Shown: positions 28,101-39,245, counted from the first letter of the stretch. The stretch: DNA of 64,000 nt from Macrotis lagotis (GCF_037893015.1 NC_133661.1:183126508-183190507); one strand, 5' to 3'. Notes: generated by a model not told the origin, from the letters alone. Made by a program: numbers and translations.

Positions 28101-28190
28101 TCTCCAGAGGAAGTGGCTCTTGCGGGGGAGCTTCAAAGGACGCCCTACTTGTCCCTGCGCCGCCGCAACGACGTCACGGAAATGGGGCCA
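28101..28190 (-). promoter_or_regulatory. TCR alpha enhancer (Ealpha) core
   Basis: Ealpha drives TRA germline transcription, V-J recombination and TRAC expression in T cells. Eutherian Ealpha is built from a CREB/ATF site (T-alpha-1) followed by LEF1/TCF, RUNX and ETS sites (T-alpha-2). Read in the TRAC direction (minus strand) this segment has the same order: the CRE-like TGACGTCG next to a CATTTCCG flank (28169-28183), the LEF1 site CTTTGAAG (28131-28138), then the ETS/RUNX composite AGCCACTTCC (28109-28118). On the plus strand the stretches GAGCTTCAAAGGACGCCCTA and ACGTCACGGAAATGGGG match, from memory, the human enhancer closely. It lies about 8 kb 3' of TRAC, between TRAC and DAD1, as expected. 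The RUNX half-site is altered compared with eutherian TGTGG. Confidence 0.85.
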
Positions 28191-28362
28191 GGCCCCGGGC
28201 CCCCGCCCCTCCCCCGCCCCACACCTGGGCGGAAGCGGTGACCGCAGCCTCCACTTCCTGCCCCACTTGGGCTCCGGCGCCCGCGCCTGCCCCGTGGGTT
28301 AATTTAAACTCCCACACGCGGCGGTGCCCGGAGGCAGCCCGAGCTGGTGTGGGGGAGGGGCG

Positions 28363-28396
28363 GGGGCACGGGGCACGGGGCACGGGGCACGGGGCA
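28363..28396 (+). repeat. Tandem repeat of a 7-bp GC-rich unit
   Basis: About five perfect units of GGGCACG at the right edge of the CpG island. The G runs could form a G-quadruplex on the plus strand. Confidence 0.85.
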
Positions 28397-28544
28397 GGAC
28401 GGGCTTCAGAAGACTCCGGACCAGCCCGGCAGCGTTAGAAAGGAGGGTGTCTCCTGGTGCAGGTGGGCTGCCGAGAGCTTCGCCTTGCCACGGGAGCTTC
28501 TAATCGGCGTTCAGATCCTCGCCCGCCTAACTGACTTGGGGCGA

Positions 28545-29639
28545 ATCACTGAGATTCTTCAGGGAGTAGAAAGTGTCTGCTCTGCCTTACAGCCTTGTTT
28601 TTGGAAAGTGCATCAAATACCTTAAGTAAATGGGAGCCATAATGGTGTTTGTTTAATGACTGGCCCATGGTGATTATCAATACATACTACTCTTGACTTT
28701 TAATTTCCCAATATTCCCATTGCAAAGGATTCAGTTTTAATGTTATTTTCATTTTGGGTCTTGGTAGTGATTCAATTCTTACCGATTAGCAATAATTAGG
28801 GATACTAAGGGGCTTGTTCATGATCTGGTATCAGAGGCAGGGTTTGAACCAGATCTTGATTAGACTATCTCTACTATGCAATATTACCACTGGAATCTCT
28901 CTCAACCCTCTTCATTTGTTTCAATTCAACAAACACCGATTAATCCTCTATTACCACATATAAACAGTAGTTCTTGCCCTCAAGGAATTTTCATTCTGTT
29001 GAGGGGTTACAAAATATAGAGTTCACAGACTTTACTATTTTGATGTCTTTGTTACCTCATTAAAACAGGTTCTCTACATAGAGGGTCCAACCAATGAACT
29101 GGGGGAGGGGCAGGGTTGTCTCCCGCTCAACCTTTTGACCTCACTTGATTAAAGCATTTGGATTATCTCTTGGCTATCTTTCCACCTCATCTCCTTTTCC
29201 CGGGATACAGCTCTAATGATATCCTTCATGCAGCCTTTCCTATGCAATTTTCCACCGGTAATATATTGTAATTACTCATGTCCACTATGTGCCTCCAGGT
29301 GCACTTTGAGTGACCTGAACCTTATTTCTTTAGAGACTGTGATATTACATGACTCCCTGCCATGTATCATGAGTAAAAGAATATTGATGTTTAAAGATGT
29401 TGCCTTTTTTTTTCAGAGAGAAGCTTACATCATTAAAAATATTGCACAGTTTTCCGAAGGCAATATAGCTCATTCCCCTTCTATTGGATTCTAGACCCAA
29501 TTCATTATACATCTACAATGTCTGTCTAAGTTATATGTACTTATAGATCGGCTTTATGGTCCATCTAACCACATATTATAGAATGGGCAAAAATCATTCT
29601 TCATGTGCTTGGTTTTATTGTGGAGATGAATTCTTTTGA
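28545..29639. other. Intergenic: no gene seen
   Basis: Normal AT-rich sequence resumes. Holds a piece of the AACAAACACCGATTAATCC-type repeat (28925-29010) and L2-like scraps (29030-29240). No gene is supported. Confidence 0.4.
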
Positions 29640-29722
29640 ATGACTACAGATTTCAGGAAGAGAACTAATAATTGGAGGTGGGGAAATAGCAGGAAAAGGC
29701 TTCATGTAAAGAAGGCACTTGA

Positions 29723-30314
29723 CCTGTTTGTGGTGGCGAAGAATTGGAAATCAAGTAAATGTCCTTCAAATGGGGAATGGTTTAGCAAACTGTGGTATAT
29801 GTGTATGTCATGGAAAACTTGTTCTATTAGAAACTAGGAGGGATGGGAATTCAGGGAAGCCTGGAAGGATTTGCATGAACTGATGCTGAGTGAGATGAGC
29901 AGAACTAAAAAAAACACTGTACACCCTAACAGCAACATGAGGGTGATGATCAACCTTGATGGTCTTGCTCACTCCATCAATGCAACAACCAGGGACAGTT
30001 TTGGGCTGTCTGAAATGGAGAATACTATCTGTATCCAGATAAAGAGCCATGGAGTTTGAACAAATTTCAAGGACTATTCCCTTTAATTTAGAAAAAAAAA
30101 AACTAGATATCTTATTGTCTGATCTTGTTATCTCTTATACTTTTTGTTTCTTCCTTAATGATGTGATTTCTCTCTCATCACATTCGGTTTGGATCAATGT
30201 ACAGCATGGAAACAAAATAAAGACTGACAGATTGCTTTCTGTAGGGGGGCTGGGGGGAGGGAAGTAAGATTGGGAGAAAAATTGTAAAACTTAAAACAAA
30301 TATTTTTTTTAAAA
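29723..30314 (+). mobile_element. 5'-truncated L1-type LINE 3' end
   Basis: About 590 bp of the marsupial L1 3' region: TGGCGAAGAATTGGAAATCA, TGAACTGATGCTGAGTGAGA, GAGAATACTATCTGTATCCA, then an A-rich tail. It is flanked by a perfect 15-bp target duplication AAAGAAGGCACTTGA at 29708-29722 and 30315-30329. The short open frames within it are fragments. Confidence 0.85.
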
Positions 30315-30589
30315 AAAGAAGGCACTTGAACTGATTCTTGAAGAAGTAGGGATTGTAAAGTGCAGAGAAGTGAGGAGGGGGTAAATTGCAGGCATTTGAC
30401 CAACCTGTGCAAAATCCTGGAGACCACATTTGGAATGAAGAGTTCAGGGAACTCAGTAGACCAGTTTGACTGGAATGCAGAGTTGTGGAAAGAGGAGTAA
30501 CATTGAAATAAGTCTTGAAAGGTAAATGAGAGGTTAGTTTGTGAGAGGGCTTTAAATGCCAAATAGAATAATTTGTATTTTTCCCAGAG

Positions 30590-30810
30590 CAGAAATTCTT
30601 AACTTTTGTGTGTTTGTGCATGCCATGAACCTTTTTTTGCAGTCTGGTGAAGCCCAAGGATGCCCTCTCAGAATAATTTTTTAAAATAATAGTAAGAAAT
30701 GCTAAATTTCATTTAGTGGTCAGTGAAAATTAAAATGTACTTCATTTCCATTCAAGCTAACAGATGCCCTGAAGTCTATTCATAAACTCCGAGTGAAGAA
30801 CTCATGTCTT
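30590..30810. mobile_element. hAT-like non-autonomous DNA transposon remnant
   Basis: Begins AGAAATTCTTAACTTTTGTG and ends GAGTGAAGAACTCATG, an imperfect inverted pair; the body CTGGTGAAGCCCAAGGATGC with CCTCTCAGAATAATTTTTTA recurs at 38490-38700 and, inverted, near 46060-46330. Confidence 0.5.
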
Positions 30811-31089
30811 AGAAGCAACATGGAGCTACTGACAATTTTAGAATAGGTAAATGACATGATCAAACTTGTCTTAATTTGGCAGGTAAATGGAGGATGGCTT
30901 GGCTCAGGGAAATACTGGAAGCAAGGGGACCAATTATAAGGCTATTTGGTATTATTGAGAGGTAGTGAGGGACCTGAACTAGTGTAGTTGCTATGTGAGT
31001 GGAGAGAACCAGATGGATTTAAAAGTTGTTATGGAAGTGAGGCAAAATTTAGCAGCCATTTGGATAGAGTTGGGAGAGGAAAAAGGAAA

Positions 31090-31680
31090 AGTTGATTCCC
31101 TACTCCCAGGCCAGCTCTCAACACCTACTTTTGCCTGACTTCTGACCATTACCATTTCACTCCTTTATTCAATAAACTTCAGTGGCTCCCTCTTGCCCTT
31201 AGGATAAAAAGTTTGGCATTTAAAGCCCCTTGCAACTTAGCTTCAGCCATATTATATTTCTTTCTGTATGATGCATTGCTTCCCTTTCCTCACTCGGTAG
31301 GTCAGCCAAACCAGCCTATTCTCTGTTCCTTAAATGTAGGCTCCATCTCACATCTCCATTCCTTTGTCCACTTACTTGGATTATACTTTTCCTATCCCTG
31401 TCTCATAGAATCCCCCACTAACTTCAGGATACATCTCAAGACCCTTCTAAGTAGGAAGCCTATTGTGATTCCCACAACTCCGAGTGCCCTCTCTCCCTAA
31501 TTACTTTGTATTTAATCACATTGTATTAAATTTATCCTACACATACTTATATATGTTCATGTCTCCCCAATATGTAAGCTCCTTGAGGTCAGGGGATCCT
31601 TCATTTTTATATTCATGTACCATGAAAAAATACCTGGTACATAGAATGTTTTTAATAAACAAATGTTATTAAATGGTCCA
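31090..31680 (+). mobile_element. L2-like LINE 3' end
   Basis: Well-kept copy: AATAAACTTCAGTGGCTCCC, AAAGCCCCTTGCAACTTAGC, TATGTAAGCTCCTTGAGGTC. The open frames inside are decayed LINE frame. Confidence 0.75.
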
Positions 31681-34600
31681 CATGTTCATATTAATTAATT
31701 TATTAAATGGTTCACATATACAGATTAATATTTATAAACTAGTTATTTTCAACAGCCCTATGAGGTAGCTAGTACAAATTTTACTATTCCTATTTTGCAA
31801 ATGAAAAAACTAAGACTATTTAGTTAAATAATCTGGCCACATCACTTGACTGAGTGAATGTCAGAACCATGATTCAAATCTACATTTATCTTCATTTCAT
31901 TTTTAATACCATACTACTAAAGATGTTTGCTAATAAGGGCTTTAATATTCAGGGAGTAATTGTATTTTAATAAAGGACCAAGAGAAACTGAAAGACCTTC
32001 AAGATTCATAGGAATAAAGCTATAATGTTGGAATAAGTGATAGGTTTGATAAATGGGGCAAGGGATTTTTTCCAGGGTCTCTGAGATCATACCATGTTTG
32101 TCTTCACTTACTCATAAGACTAATTATACCTCTTTAGTGAAAGTAACCTCACTAGATTATAGTTCTTTTTCAGATACTATTGAACTAATTTAAAAACTGT
32201 GCAGTAACTTGAACCATGAGCAAGCACTGTGGAGATCACTTAAAACTGAATTGAGCAAGGCTTCAAACATCCTGTCTTCAGATTTCGAGAGGTCATTTAG
32301 GGTGTTCCCCAAATTTTCCTTTTTGGGTGGACTGTAGCTAAATCATTTTGCTAAGACAGAGTATCCCCTTCCATCATGTGCTTTTTAACCCTCTCCCTAT
32401 CAGGATACTCTCGACCAGGCTTCACTCTTCTTGAATTAGTTTAAGCCTATTTCCAAAGGGAATTACACAGTGGCTCTTTGGGGGAGCCATTTCTCCCCTC
32501 TGATGATTAAGAATATGTTATCTTCTTAGCCTTTTCTCCAGATAAAATAATAATCCTGAATTCCTTACCTCTAAGCAATGTTCTCTGCTTAGAGGGATTT
32601 TGCTCCAAGTTTAGAAGCCCACAGCCCTTTGTCTTGCCCTTTTGATTTCCCTTTAATTACTTAGCTCTCATTAGGGCTTGGATCTGAGAGAAGAGAAGAT
32701 CTTTTGGCTCTAAACAGTTTTTAGTAGGTCCTAGCAGTGCCCTCTCCTTCTTTCCTCCACTCCCCTTGTTGATTGACTTAATTTTACTCTGAGAAAAGTT
32801 ATTCCTTGTCTCAAACCTTTTCTCTATGGCAAGGTTTGTTCAAACACAGATTTCTGAAGAGACAGTGCTGACCCTTCCCTCAGGATAGCTTTTGACTTGG
32901 CTTGATGAATCATATAGAAATATTTAAACTTAGATGCAGAAGGTTGAAGGAAGGAGAATTATTCTCTATGTGTATATGGTGGTGTGTCATTCTTGGAATA
33001 CCATATAAATCAGGGTCTTAGCACCTCTCAAAAATGCCTAGTGGACCTTGGGGAAATTAAAATGCCAAAAAATCAATCCATAGGGATTGATATAGACACC
33101 ATAGGTTCTATACTGAAGACTGCCTGAATATCCCAGGCCTAGCCCAACAGCTAGGGTCAGCATTATATGCTAGACATTGTGCAAAGTGTTGGGGATAAAT
33201 AAAAGAGGCAAAAAAATAGTCTTTATCTTTAAGTTGTTTACAGTCTACTGGTTTGTCTTTTATTCCTTTGCATCTTCTTGTTCAAACCCATTCTTCTAAT
33301 ATTTCTTCCCATCCTTGCCAGATAGTTTTCATATGAGAGAAGAAATGATGAAGAGTTGGAAATAAGGGGCCATCTTCTTTAATTCTCCAGATGAAATAAT
33401 AATCCTAAATTCCTTACCTCTAATACCCACTCCCTTTATCCCTCTCCATTCTCCAGTCATGAACCCACCCAGGACTAGTAATCCCTCCTGCTTTTAGATG
33501 TTTCCCCAATTTCCATCTTAAGAAATCTTCTCTAGCTCACATCTTATTCCTGCAGAATCCTGTTTATAGCACAAGCTATGCAGTAGAAAGACTTGGAATC
33601 TGGAGGATGGAGTTTAATTATAACTGCCACTTTTTAATTAAGTGATATTGAGTGAATCACTTACTTTCTGAGCTTCATAGGATATAGATTTAAAACTCCA
33701 TGAAAACTTAGATTTCTTGTTCCATCTCCTCATTATTCTGGTGAGATTTTGACTTAGTAGGGGTGAAGGCATTGTCCAAGGTTATACAAATAGTGGCATA
33801 GCCAGGATTTAAACCCAGGATTTAAATTTGGTATCAATCTAGTTTTCTTTCCACTACACTTTATTGTTTTAAGTTTCTTTATTGATTAAAATGGTACAAT
33901 ATTTATAATACTGATTTACAGCCTTGTTCTAGCATGTGAGAATTTATATTTCAACATAGGTAGTTGGGAATGTAATTTCTTTCACTAAATGGTAAAAATC
34001 TCAAGCAGGTTTGTGGGGGAGATATTTTTGGAGTGTGGCTTTCTTGGCTCCTTGGCCAATTTTATCTGTGTTTGAGATCAGCCCTATTGTGATATGAGAT
34101 ATCTTTTTCAGGCTGCCTTCTTTCAAAGTGAAACTTGCTCAGTAGTTTCCATCAGCAACCTTTCTACCTTGACTACCATGAGTCATCTCCTCTCACTATT
34201 ACAGGCATTGAGAAATGGTGGCTTATGAATTCTAGTGATAGGGACCTTTAACTTTTACAAAGAAAGCAGCTATTTGGAAAGGAATGATTTGGTTGCGAGG
34301 AGAGAAAGCTGACAGTAACTAAGAGAAGGTGACTAAACTTTTTGTTTAGTGGAGGTTTTGCCCCATGGAACAAACACAGGGATGGACCTGTGGAATTTTA
34401 TATTATGAAGTGTGTGCTGAATGTCCCCAGAAGTTATCATCTTAACTGAGTATATATTCCACGTGGGGGTTAACCCTAGGTGCCCCTGCATTTAGTCTCT
34501 TTAGGGCTATCACATAGAAAATAGAGAACTGAGCATCTACATTTTCATGAAGAATGAGATAAGAGGAAATAGGATTTAATTCTAAGCATTGGCACACTTG

Positions 34601-35640
34601 GAGGTTAGGTAAAGTTTTCAAGAAGTAAATGATAGAATCCTCCTTCCCTGGGGACATTGATGAAAAGATTGATTTTATTTGGTTTAAATATAGAGAAGCA
34701 GGGGGACAGATAAAGTAACCATTATGGTTCCTTCCAGATGGAGTTCCTTGGACTCTATGAAAAGATCATAGGTTTGTAGAATTATGAATCTAGAGTTGAA
34801 AGGGACCTTAGAAATTAGTTTGTCCAATTCTCTCATTTAAAAGTGAGGAACCTGAAACCCAGAAAGGTTAAGAGATTTACCCAATATCACACTGGTACAA
34901 AGTGACAGAACTGGGATTTGAACTCAAGTCCTTTGACAACAAGTTCAAAACTTTTGATTGTACCACAGTAAGATGCTCCAATATTGGTTTGGATTAGGGG
35001 CTCTTAACCTGGAGTCAGTGAACTGAAAAAAAAAAACCCAACTTCTTTTTTATAAACACAATTTACTAAAATTATTTTCCCTTGTAATTATATATGTTTT
35101 ATTTGTTTAAAAACATTTTGAGAAAGGACTATAGACTTCACTAGACTGTCAAAAGTCCCTGACACAAAAATAATTCCTGAGGTAAAGGAAGGACTTGCTT
35201 CAGGAACACCTTTTGGAAAGAATGAGGACCTTGAGGCTTGAAAGCAAGGGAATTGTTGCAGCTAAGTCAGAGGGGTATCATCATCTTTCTCTCATTTCTT
35301 CGATGCTATCAGTCTTTGAAGGAGTGACTTTACTTTCCCTTCCTACATTCTCATTGTTGAGCTTACATTCAATAGAATTTATGCTACTCTCGAGTAGCAT
35401 AAAGAAATATTTACTTTCATAATGTCTCAAATGAGCATAGTGCCTTGTATGTAATAGGTGCTTCTTAAATGTTGGTTGTTTATGGGAATGCTGAAGATTT
35501 GAGCCTCAGGTTTCTTTTGTGTATCCTTGAGTGTATGACTGATTTTGAGGTCATTCAAACCTTTGTCAAAAAATCAAATAAATATTTGCTGAGGCTCATA
35601 ATATATACCCATCACTGTAATAGATACTAGGAGTCTGAGA
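31681..35640. other. TRAC-Ealpha intergenic: mostly unique sequence
   Basis: Few recognisable repeats apart from MIR-like remnants (31735-31920, 33700-33860, 34770-34980), a scrap at 33155-33250 and part of a hAT-like element (34990-35160). The unique stretch about 32100-32900 holds half of a short local duplication (32534-32574 with 33383-33423). In mouse the TCR alpha locus control region has several hypersensitive sites in this interval, so regulatory elements are expected here, but I cannot place them by eye. Confidence 0.4.
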
Positions 35641-35641
35641 G

Positions 35642-35679
35642 GATATATATATATACATATATATATATACATATATATG

Positions 35680-35722
<43 letters not shown>
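35642..35722 (+). repeat. (TA)n(TG)n microsatellite
   Basis: Compound simple repeat, TA-rich then about 18 TG units. Confidence 0.95.
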
Positions 35723-35960
35723 CCTAAGAATAGTGGTCTAGCCTCAGTGTATCTGAAGCTGGATTTGAACTTAGTTCTTAATTCTAGACCCAGGGCTCTA
35801 TTCACTGTACTATTTAGTTGCCTCTGTTCTTAGGAACAAGTAGTATTGTTTGTATCCTAGAGCAAAATTCTATTTATCATCCTGTAGTCTAAAAGATTGT
35901 GTGCCATTTTTATAGACCACCCAACAGATGGTGTATTTGAAGGGAAAAGGCAGGGAAATG

Positions 35961-35974
35961 GTGCCAGAGGGCAG
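35961..35974 (+). promoter_or_regulatory. CTCF-like motif 3' of TRAC
   Basis: GTGCCAGAGGGCAG matches 11 of 14 positions of CCASYAGRKGGCRS with an intact CCAGAGGGCAG core. It lies about 350 bp past the proposed TRAC poly(A) signal, in non-repetitive sequence, between TRAC and Ealpha. Confidence 0.4.
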
Positions 35975-36309
35975 TGGTCAGGTATGAATGCTTTTTTATT
36001 TAGTTTTATAGGTGAAACTTACTCTGGAGCTCGTGTCTGTCACCTTTCTCCTTTTGCTCTCCATGATGTGGCTTTCTGACCACCCACTGTTGTAGGCTTT
36101 GAGATGATGACCCAAGTTTTAGAGCACAGGTGGCCTAGCTCTTAACTGGGCTCTTAATGGCAGCCAGCATGATATTCATCATCTGGCTGGCTCTCTTTCA
36201 ACACACCTACTGGAGAGATGCTTCCTTTTCTTCTCCCTCATACTTTAGATGGTGATCATCTCCATCCATGTCATTGATACCAACTCAACCAGAGATGTAA
36301 CAGCAGAGT

Positions 36310-36968
36310 CTTTGTTTTTTTTTTAACACTTTAATAAAGTCTCTCATCTTGGTTAGATGGCAGAATACAGTGCAGCTCAGATACATAATAAAATTGGTCT
36401 CACTCAATTATATAATTTCTTGTTCAACAATAAAAAGAATCAAATGGATTTTTAAATGAACTCTATTATAAAAATAAAAGCTTCTTATAATCCTCACTTA
36501 TATGGGGAGAGGGAATAGGGAAGGGAAGGAGTAGGAGTCAGAGGTCAATTTTTCCAAGGAGTTGGAAAAAAGGTTTTGGAGATACTAAGGAACCTTTAGG
36601 GATCTACAATATTCTCTCCTCCACTCTTCTGGAAGTCTCTCAAGAGGACTGAGGATGCAGGTATAACATTTCTTCATAGTCAGAAGTTTCTGGTCATGCC
36701 TTTACTATGTCCATTAAACGACAGGTATTAAAAACAGGAATAAGAGAACTTAAAGGGTTGGGTTGGCATTTGGGGAGGTTCTTCTACTATGGTATCTCAA
36801 ATACCTAGTAGGATCCAGTTTATGGCAACTCCTCTGGGGTTGGGGAGTCTAGGTGTATATTCATTCAACAGGGTCTTAACAGATATTCCCATGTCATGCT
36901 AAAGGAGTTGGACAGAGGAAGAAAAAAAGGAGCTGGAAGTTTGGATTTCATTTGCCATCTTTACAGAC
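36310..36968 (-). other. TRAC: TRAC EX4 (3'UTR exon), tentative
   Basis: TRAC in eutherians ends in a fourth, fully untranslated exon. A strong acceptor on the minus strand (CTTTCTTCCTTCTAG, ending at 36969) opens a non-repetitive stretch that runs to an ATTAAA at 36330-36335. No coding frame is needed, because the stop codon is in EX3 and EX3 has a donor right after it. The boundaries are signal-based inference; other acceptors are possible. Confidence 0.42.
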
Positions 36969-37453
36969 CTAGAAGGAAGAAAGAGAATAGGAAAATCAAT
37001 CACTGGAATATTAAGGTCTTAGCCAGGTAGAACAGCTGGAATTGTTTAGTGTTGTAATAGAAATGGTTCTCACACCATACAGATACCTAGGGGCACAGCA
37101 CAAATAACTAATTCTGGATAATATGATTTGATTAAGCTGATGGAATAGGAATTGCAACCTTAGGCAAGATACTTAGTCACACTTTTCTCATATAATGCAA
37201 AGATTACTTGTTCTCTGACCACTTTATTGGAACTTAAGGCCCCAATAAAATAATGGATTTGAGAGTGAATTGAAAAAATATAAAGTGCCATGGAAATTTT
37301 GAATGTTAATCTTATTAACATTTGTTCTTTGTAATCTGATGTGGGAAAGTCTGATGGGTGAAACCAGATTTGTTCTTAAAACTTGGCAAGTATCCTTAGA
37401 CCAACCCTTCCCTCCAATCTTTGATCCCCTCTATCACAAGATACATTACTTAC

Positions 37454-37561
37454 TTTAGTTTGACCATAGACGAAGTGTCATGAGCAGGTTAAATCCCACA
37501 GTCTTCAAGAAGATGACACGGAAAACAATCAGAACCAGGTTCATGGAGTTCAAATCTTTGT
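37454..37561 (-). CDS. TRAC: TRAC EX3 (transmembrane and tail)
   Basis: 108-bp exon encoding the transmembrane helix and short cytoplasmic tail of the TCR alpha constant region. Starting with the D codon completed from EX2 it reads DKDLNSMNLVLIVFRV, then IFLKTVGFNLLMTLRLWSN and TAA at 37455-37457. The Arg and Lys inside the helix (FRV...FLK) are the charged residues that pair with CD3 delta-epsilon and zeta-zeta, and GFNLLMTLRLWS is the hallmark end of TRAC. Acceptor TTTTTTTAG lies upstream; donor GTAAGT begins one base after the stop, so the UTR is in a further exon. Length equals human EX3. Confidence 0.97.
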
Positions 37562-38919
37562 CTAAAAAAACAAATTGGTATATAAGGTTACTGGAGTCCC
37601 ACTCATTAATGAGGTCTTACTTCTCTCTAAGGAAGGTTTGAGTCTATCAGACAGGGGAGGACTGACCATGCTATCTCTTGGTTTCTCTTTCCTCCTCCTC
37701 TTCAAGAATGAAGGATAACAATAACTTCCTAATTTTGGACTCTACTTTGTCCTTAGTTACTTGTCTACTAAACTATAGGTGTTAAAGATGAAAGGGACCT
37801 TATGGATCATCCAGTTCTAGCCCAACACTTATTTTACAGGTGAGGAAACTGAGACCAAGGGATACACATAAGTCATACAACTAGTAAGAAGAGATGACAG
37901 AAACCCTTAGTACTCCAATCCAGAGAATTTCTATTATGCAATACTTGCTTTCTATTAGACTTCATACCTGAAGCATTTGTAGACTAAGTAAGTTTCTTTG
38001 ATTATTTGACTTCTGGTGGTTAGATTGAAAGATGGGTTGAATCCAAAAGACTACATAACCTGAAGCAAATGCATCCTTAAGGTAGACAATAACTCTCTCA
38101 GGAGAAATGAGTACAACTTAAAAAAAAATAACAGACTAACACTGACCTCCCAAAACAAAGGAGTCCTTAGTTAGGTCCTTAGTTCTGAGGGGAAATAACC
38201 TCAGTTTTTCAATGGTCTATTATAGTTTAGCCAATTCCAAGCATATCATTCAAAGATTTTTCATCTTTGCTATTAATTCATTTTGGCTATATGAAAAATA
38301 ATACTGAGAGATTTTAGGAGCCCTTAAATGAATACTTGGTCTTGTAGGAACCAAGCCTCAGAGGGTATGGCCTCCAAGAAGGGAGAAAAATAAAGACTGT
38401 GGGAGGAGAGTGACCTTTGAAAAATTCATCTCTCTAGTTCTCAGTTTCCTTTTCTGTAAGTGGAAGGGGTTGGGCTAGATCTGATGCTTTTTTGGTTTTG
38501 TGTCATGGACACTTTGGTAATATAGTGAAGCCAATAACCACTTCTCAGAATAGTGTTTTTAAAAATCATAATCGAAGAAAATACTAAATTTTTGTTGGAA
38601 GTTAGTGAAAATCAAGATGTATTTTTCCCCATGCAAGTTTATCCATCATCTGAAATCTATCAATAGACCCCTTGCATTGTTAAGCAACCTTGGATCAGAT
38701 GACTTCTGGGATCCCTTCTAGCTCTAAGTCCTATGTGATTGGAAAGAAAATAAAAAATACCATTCAGGTTATAAAGTATTGCTTTTATTCCCTTACCCCA
38801 TCTGAGAAAGGTTTCTTGGCTCTAGCCTACTCTGGTCCTTCTTAGGGTTACTATGCATTTTTTTTCTTCATCTACTCTCAAATTCTGTATTAAGAAAGTT
38901 TATAATTTCTGGTATTTAC

Positions 38920-38964
38920 CTGTTTCAAAGCTTTGCTTTACATCTTTGACTTTGCATGTGGAAC
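38920..38964 (-). CDS. TRAC: TRAC EX2 (connecting peptide)
   Basis: 45-bp exon, the same length as human EX2. Acceptor TTCTATTTACAG and donor GTAAATACC frame the peptide (G)STCKVKDVKQSFET. The single Cys is the one that forms the interchain disulfide with TCR beta; QSFET corresponds to the eutherian KSFET. The phase joins EX1 (TCA G|) and EX3 (ACA G|AC) without interruption. Confidence 0.96.
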
Positions 38965-39099
38965 CTGTAAATAGAAAAAAAAACAATCACCTTCATGGAT
39001 TTTTGAATTGCGTGGTACCTCTAACCCATCTTAGGAAGACATCAAATCATTTAGGAAGATAAGCCATGTGTCATAGAAAATAGACATAGTGCCTTCAGC

Positions 39100-39245
39100 T
39101 CTTTTTTTTTTGTAAGGCAGTGGGGCTAAGTGACTTGCTGAAGATCACACAGCTAGGTAATTATTAAGTGTTTGAGGTCAAATTTGAACTCAGGTCCTCC
39201 TGACTCCAGGTTCAGTCCTTTTTCCACTACACCACCTAGCTACCC
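39100..39245 (-). mobile_element. Marsupial tRNA-like SINE in TRAC intron 1
   Basis: Reverse copy between TRAC EX2 and EX1 (TTTGTAAGGCAGTGGGGC to ACACCACCTAGCTACCC). Confidence 0.9.

Larger units (their letters stand above)
27460..28540. promoter_or_regulatory. Isolated CpG island containing the TCR alpha enhancer
   Basis: About 1.1 kb of extremely GC-rich, CpG-dense DNA in an otherwise AT-rich, CpG-poor window. It lies between the DAD1 and TRAC 3' ends and is not at the start of a recognised gene. Contents: a perfect palindromic CRE (27933-27940), an E-box CACGTG (28032-28037), a TATA-like GGTATTTTTAA (28084-28094), the Ealpha core (28101-28190), an ETS-like CACTTCCTG (28252-28260), a 13-G run (27879-27891) and a 7-bp tandem repeat (28363-28396). 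Long overlapping open frames on both strands are products of the GC bias (Pro/Arg/Gly/Ala-rich, no domain). A promoter for an unannotated transcript is possible. Confidence 0.85.
29640..31080 (+). mobile_element. Older interspersed repeat split by a LINE
   Basis: Second copy of the family seen at 6100-8330 (GAGAGGGCTTTAAATGCCAA, GACCAATTATAAGGCTATTT). It is interrupted by a LINE insertion (29723-30314) and by a hAT-like element (about 30590-30810). No coding capacity. Confidence 0.6.

Noticed and set aside
27386..28438. A 350-codon open frame on the plus strand and several overlapping long frames on both strands
   Set aside because: They coincide with the CpG island, where GC bias removes stop codons. 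The translations are Pro/Arg/Gly/Ala-rich with no domain, and they overlap each other on both strands and cover the Ealpha core.
30178..30657. Open frames of 122 and 159 codons on the minus strand
   Set aside because: They lie antisense across an L1 3' end, an older repeat and a hAT-like fragment; no domain is recognisable.
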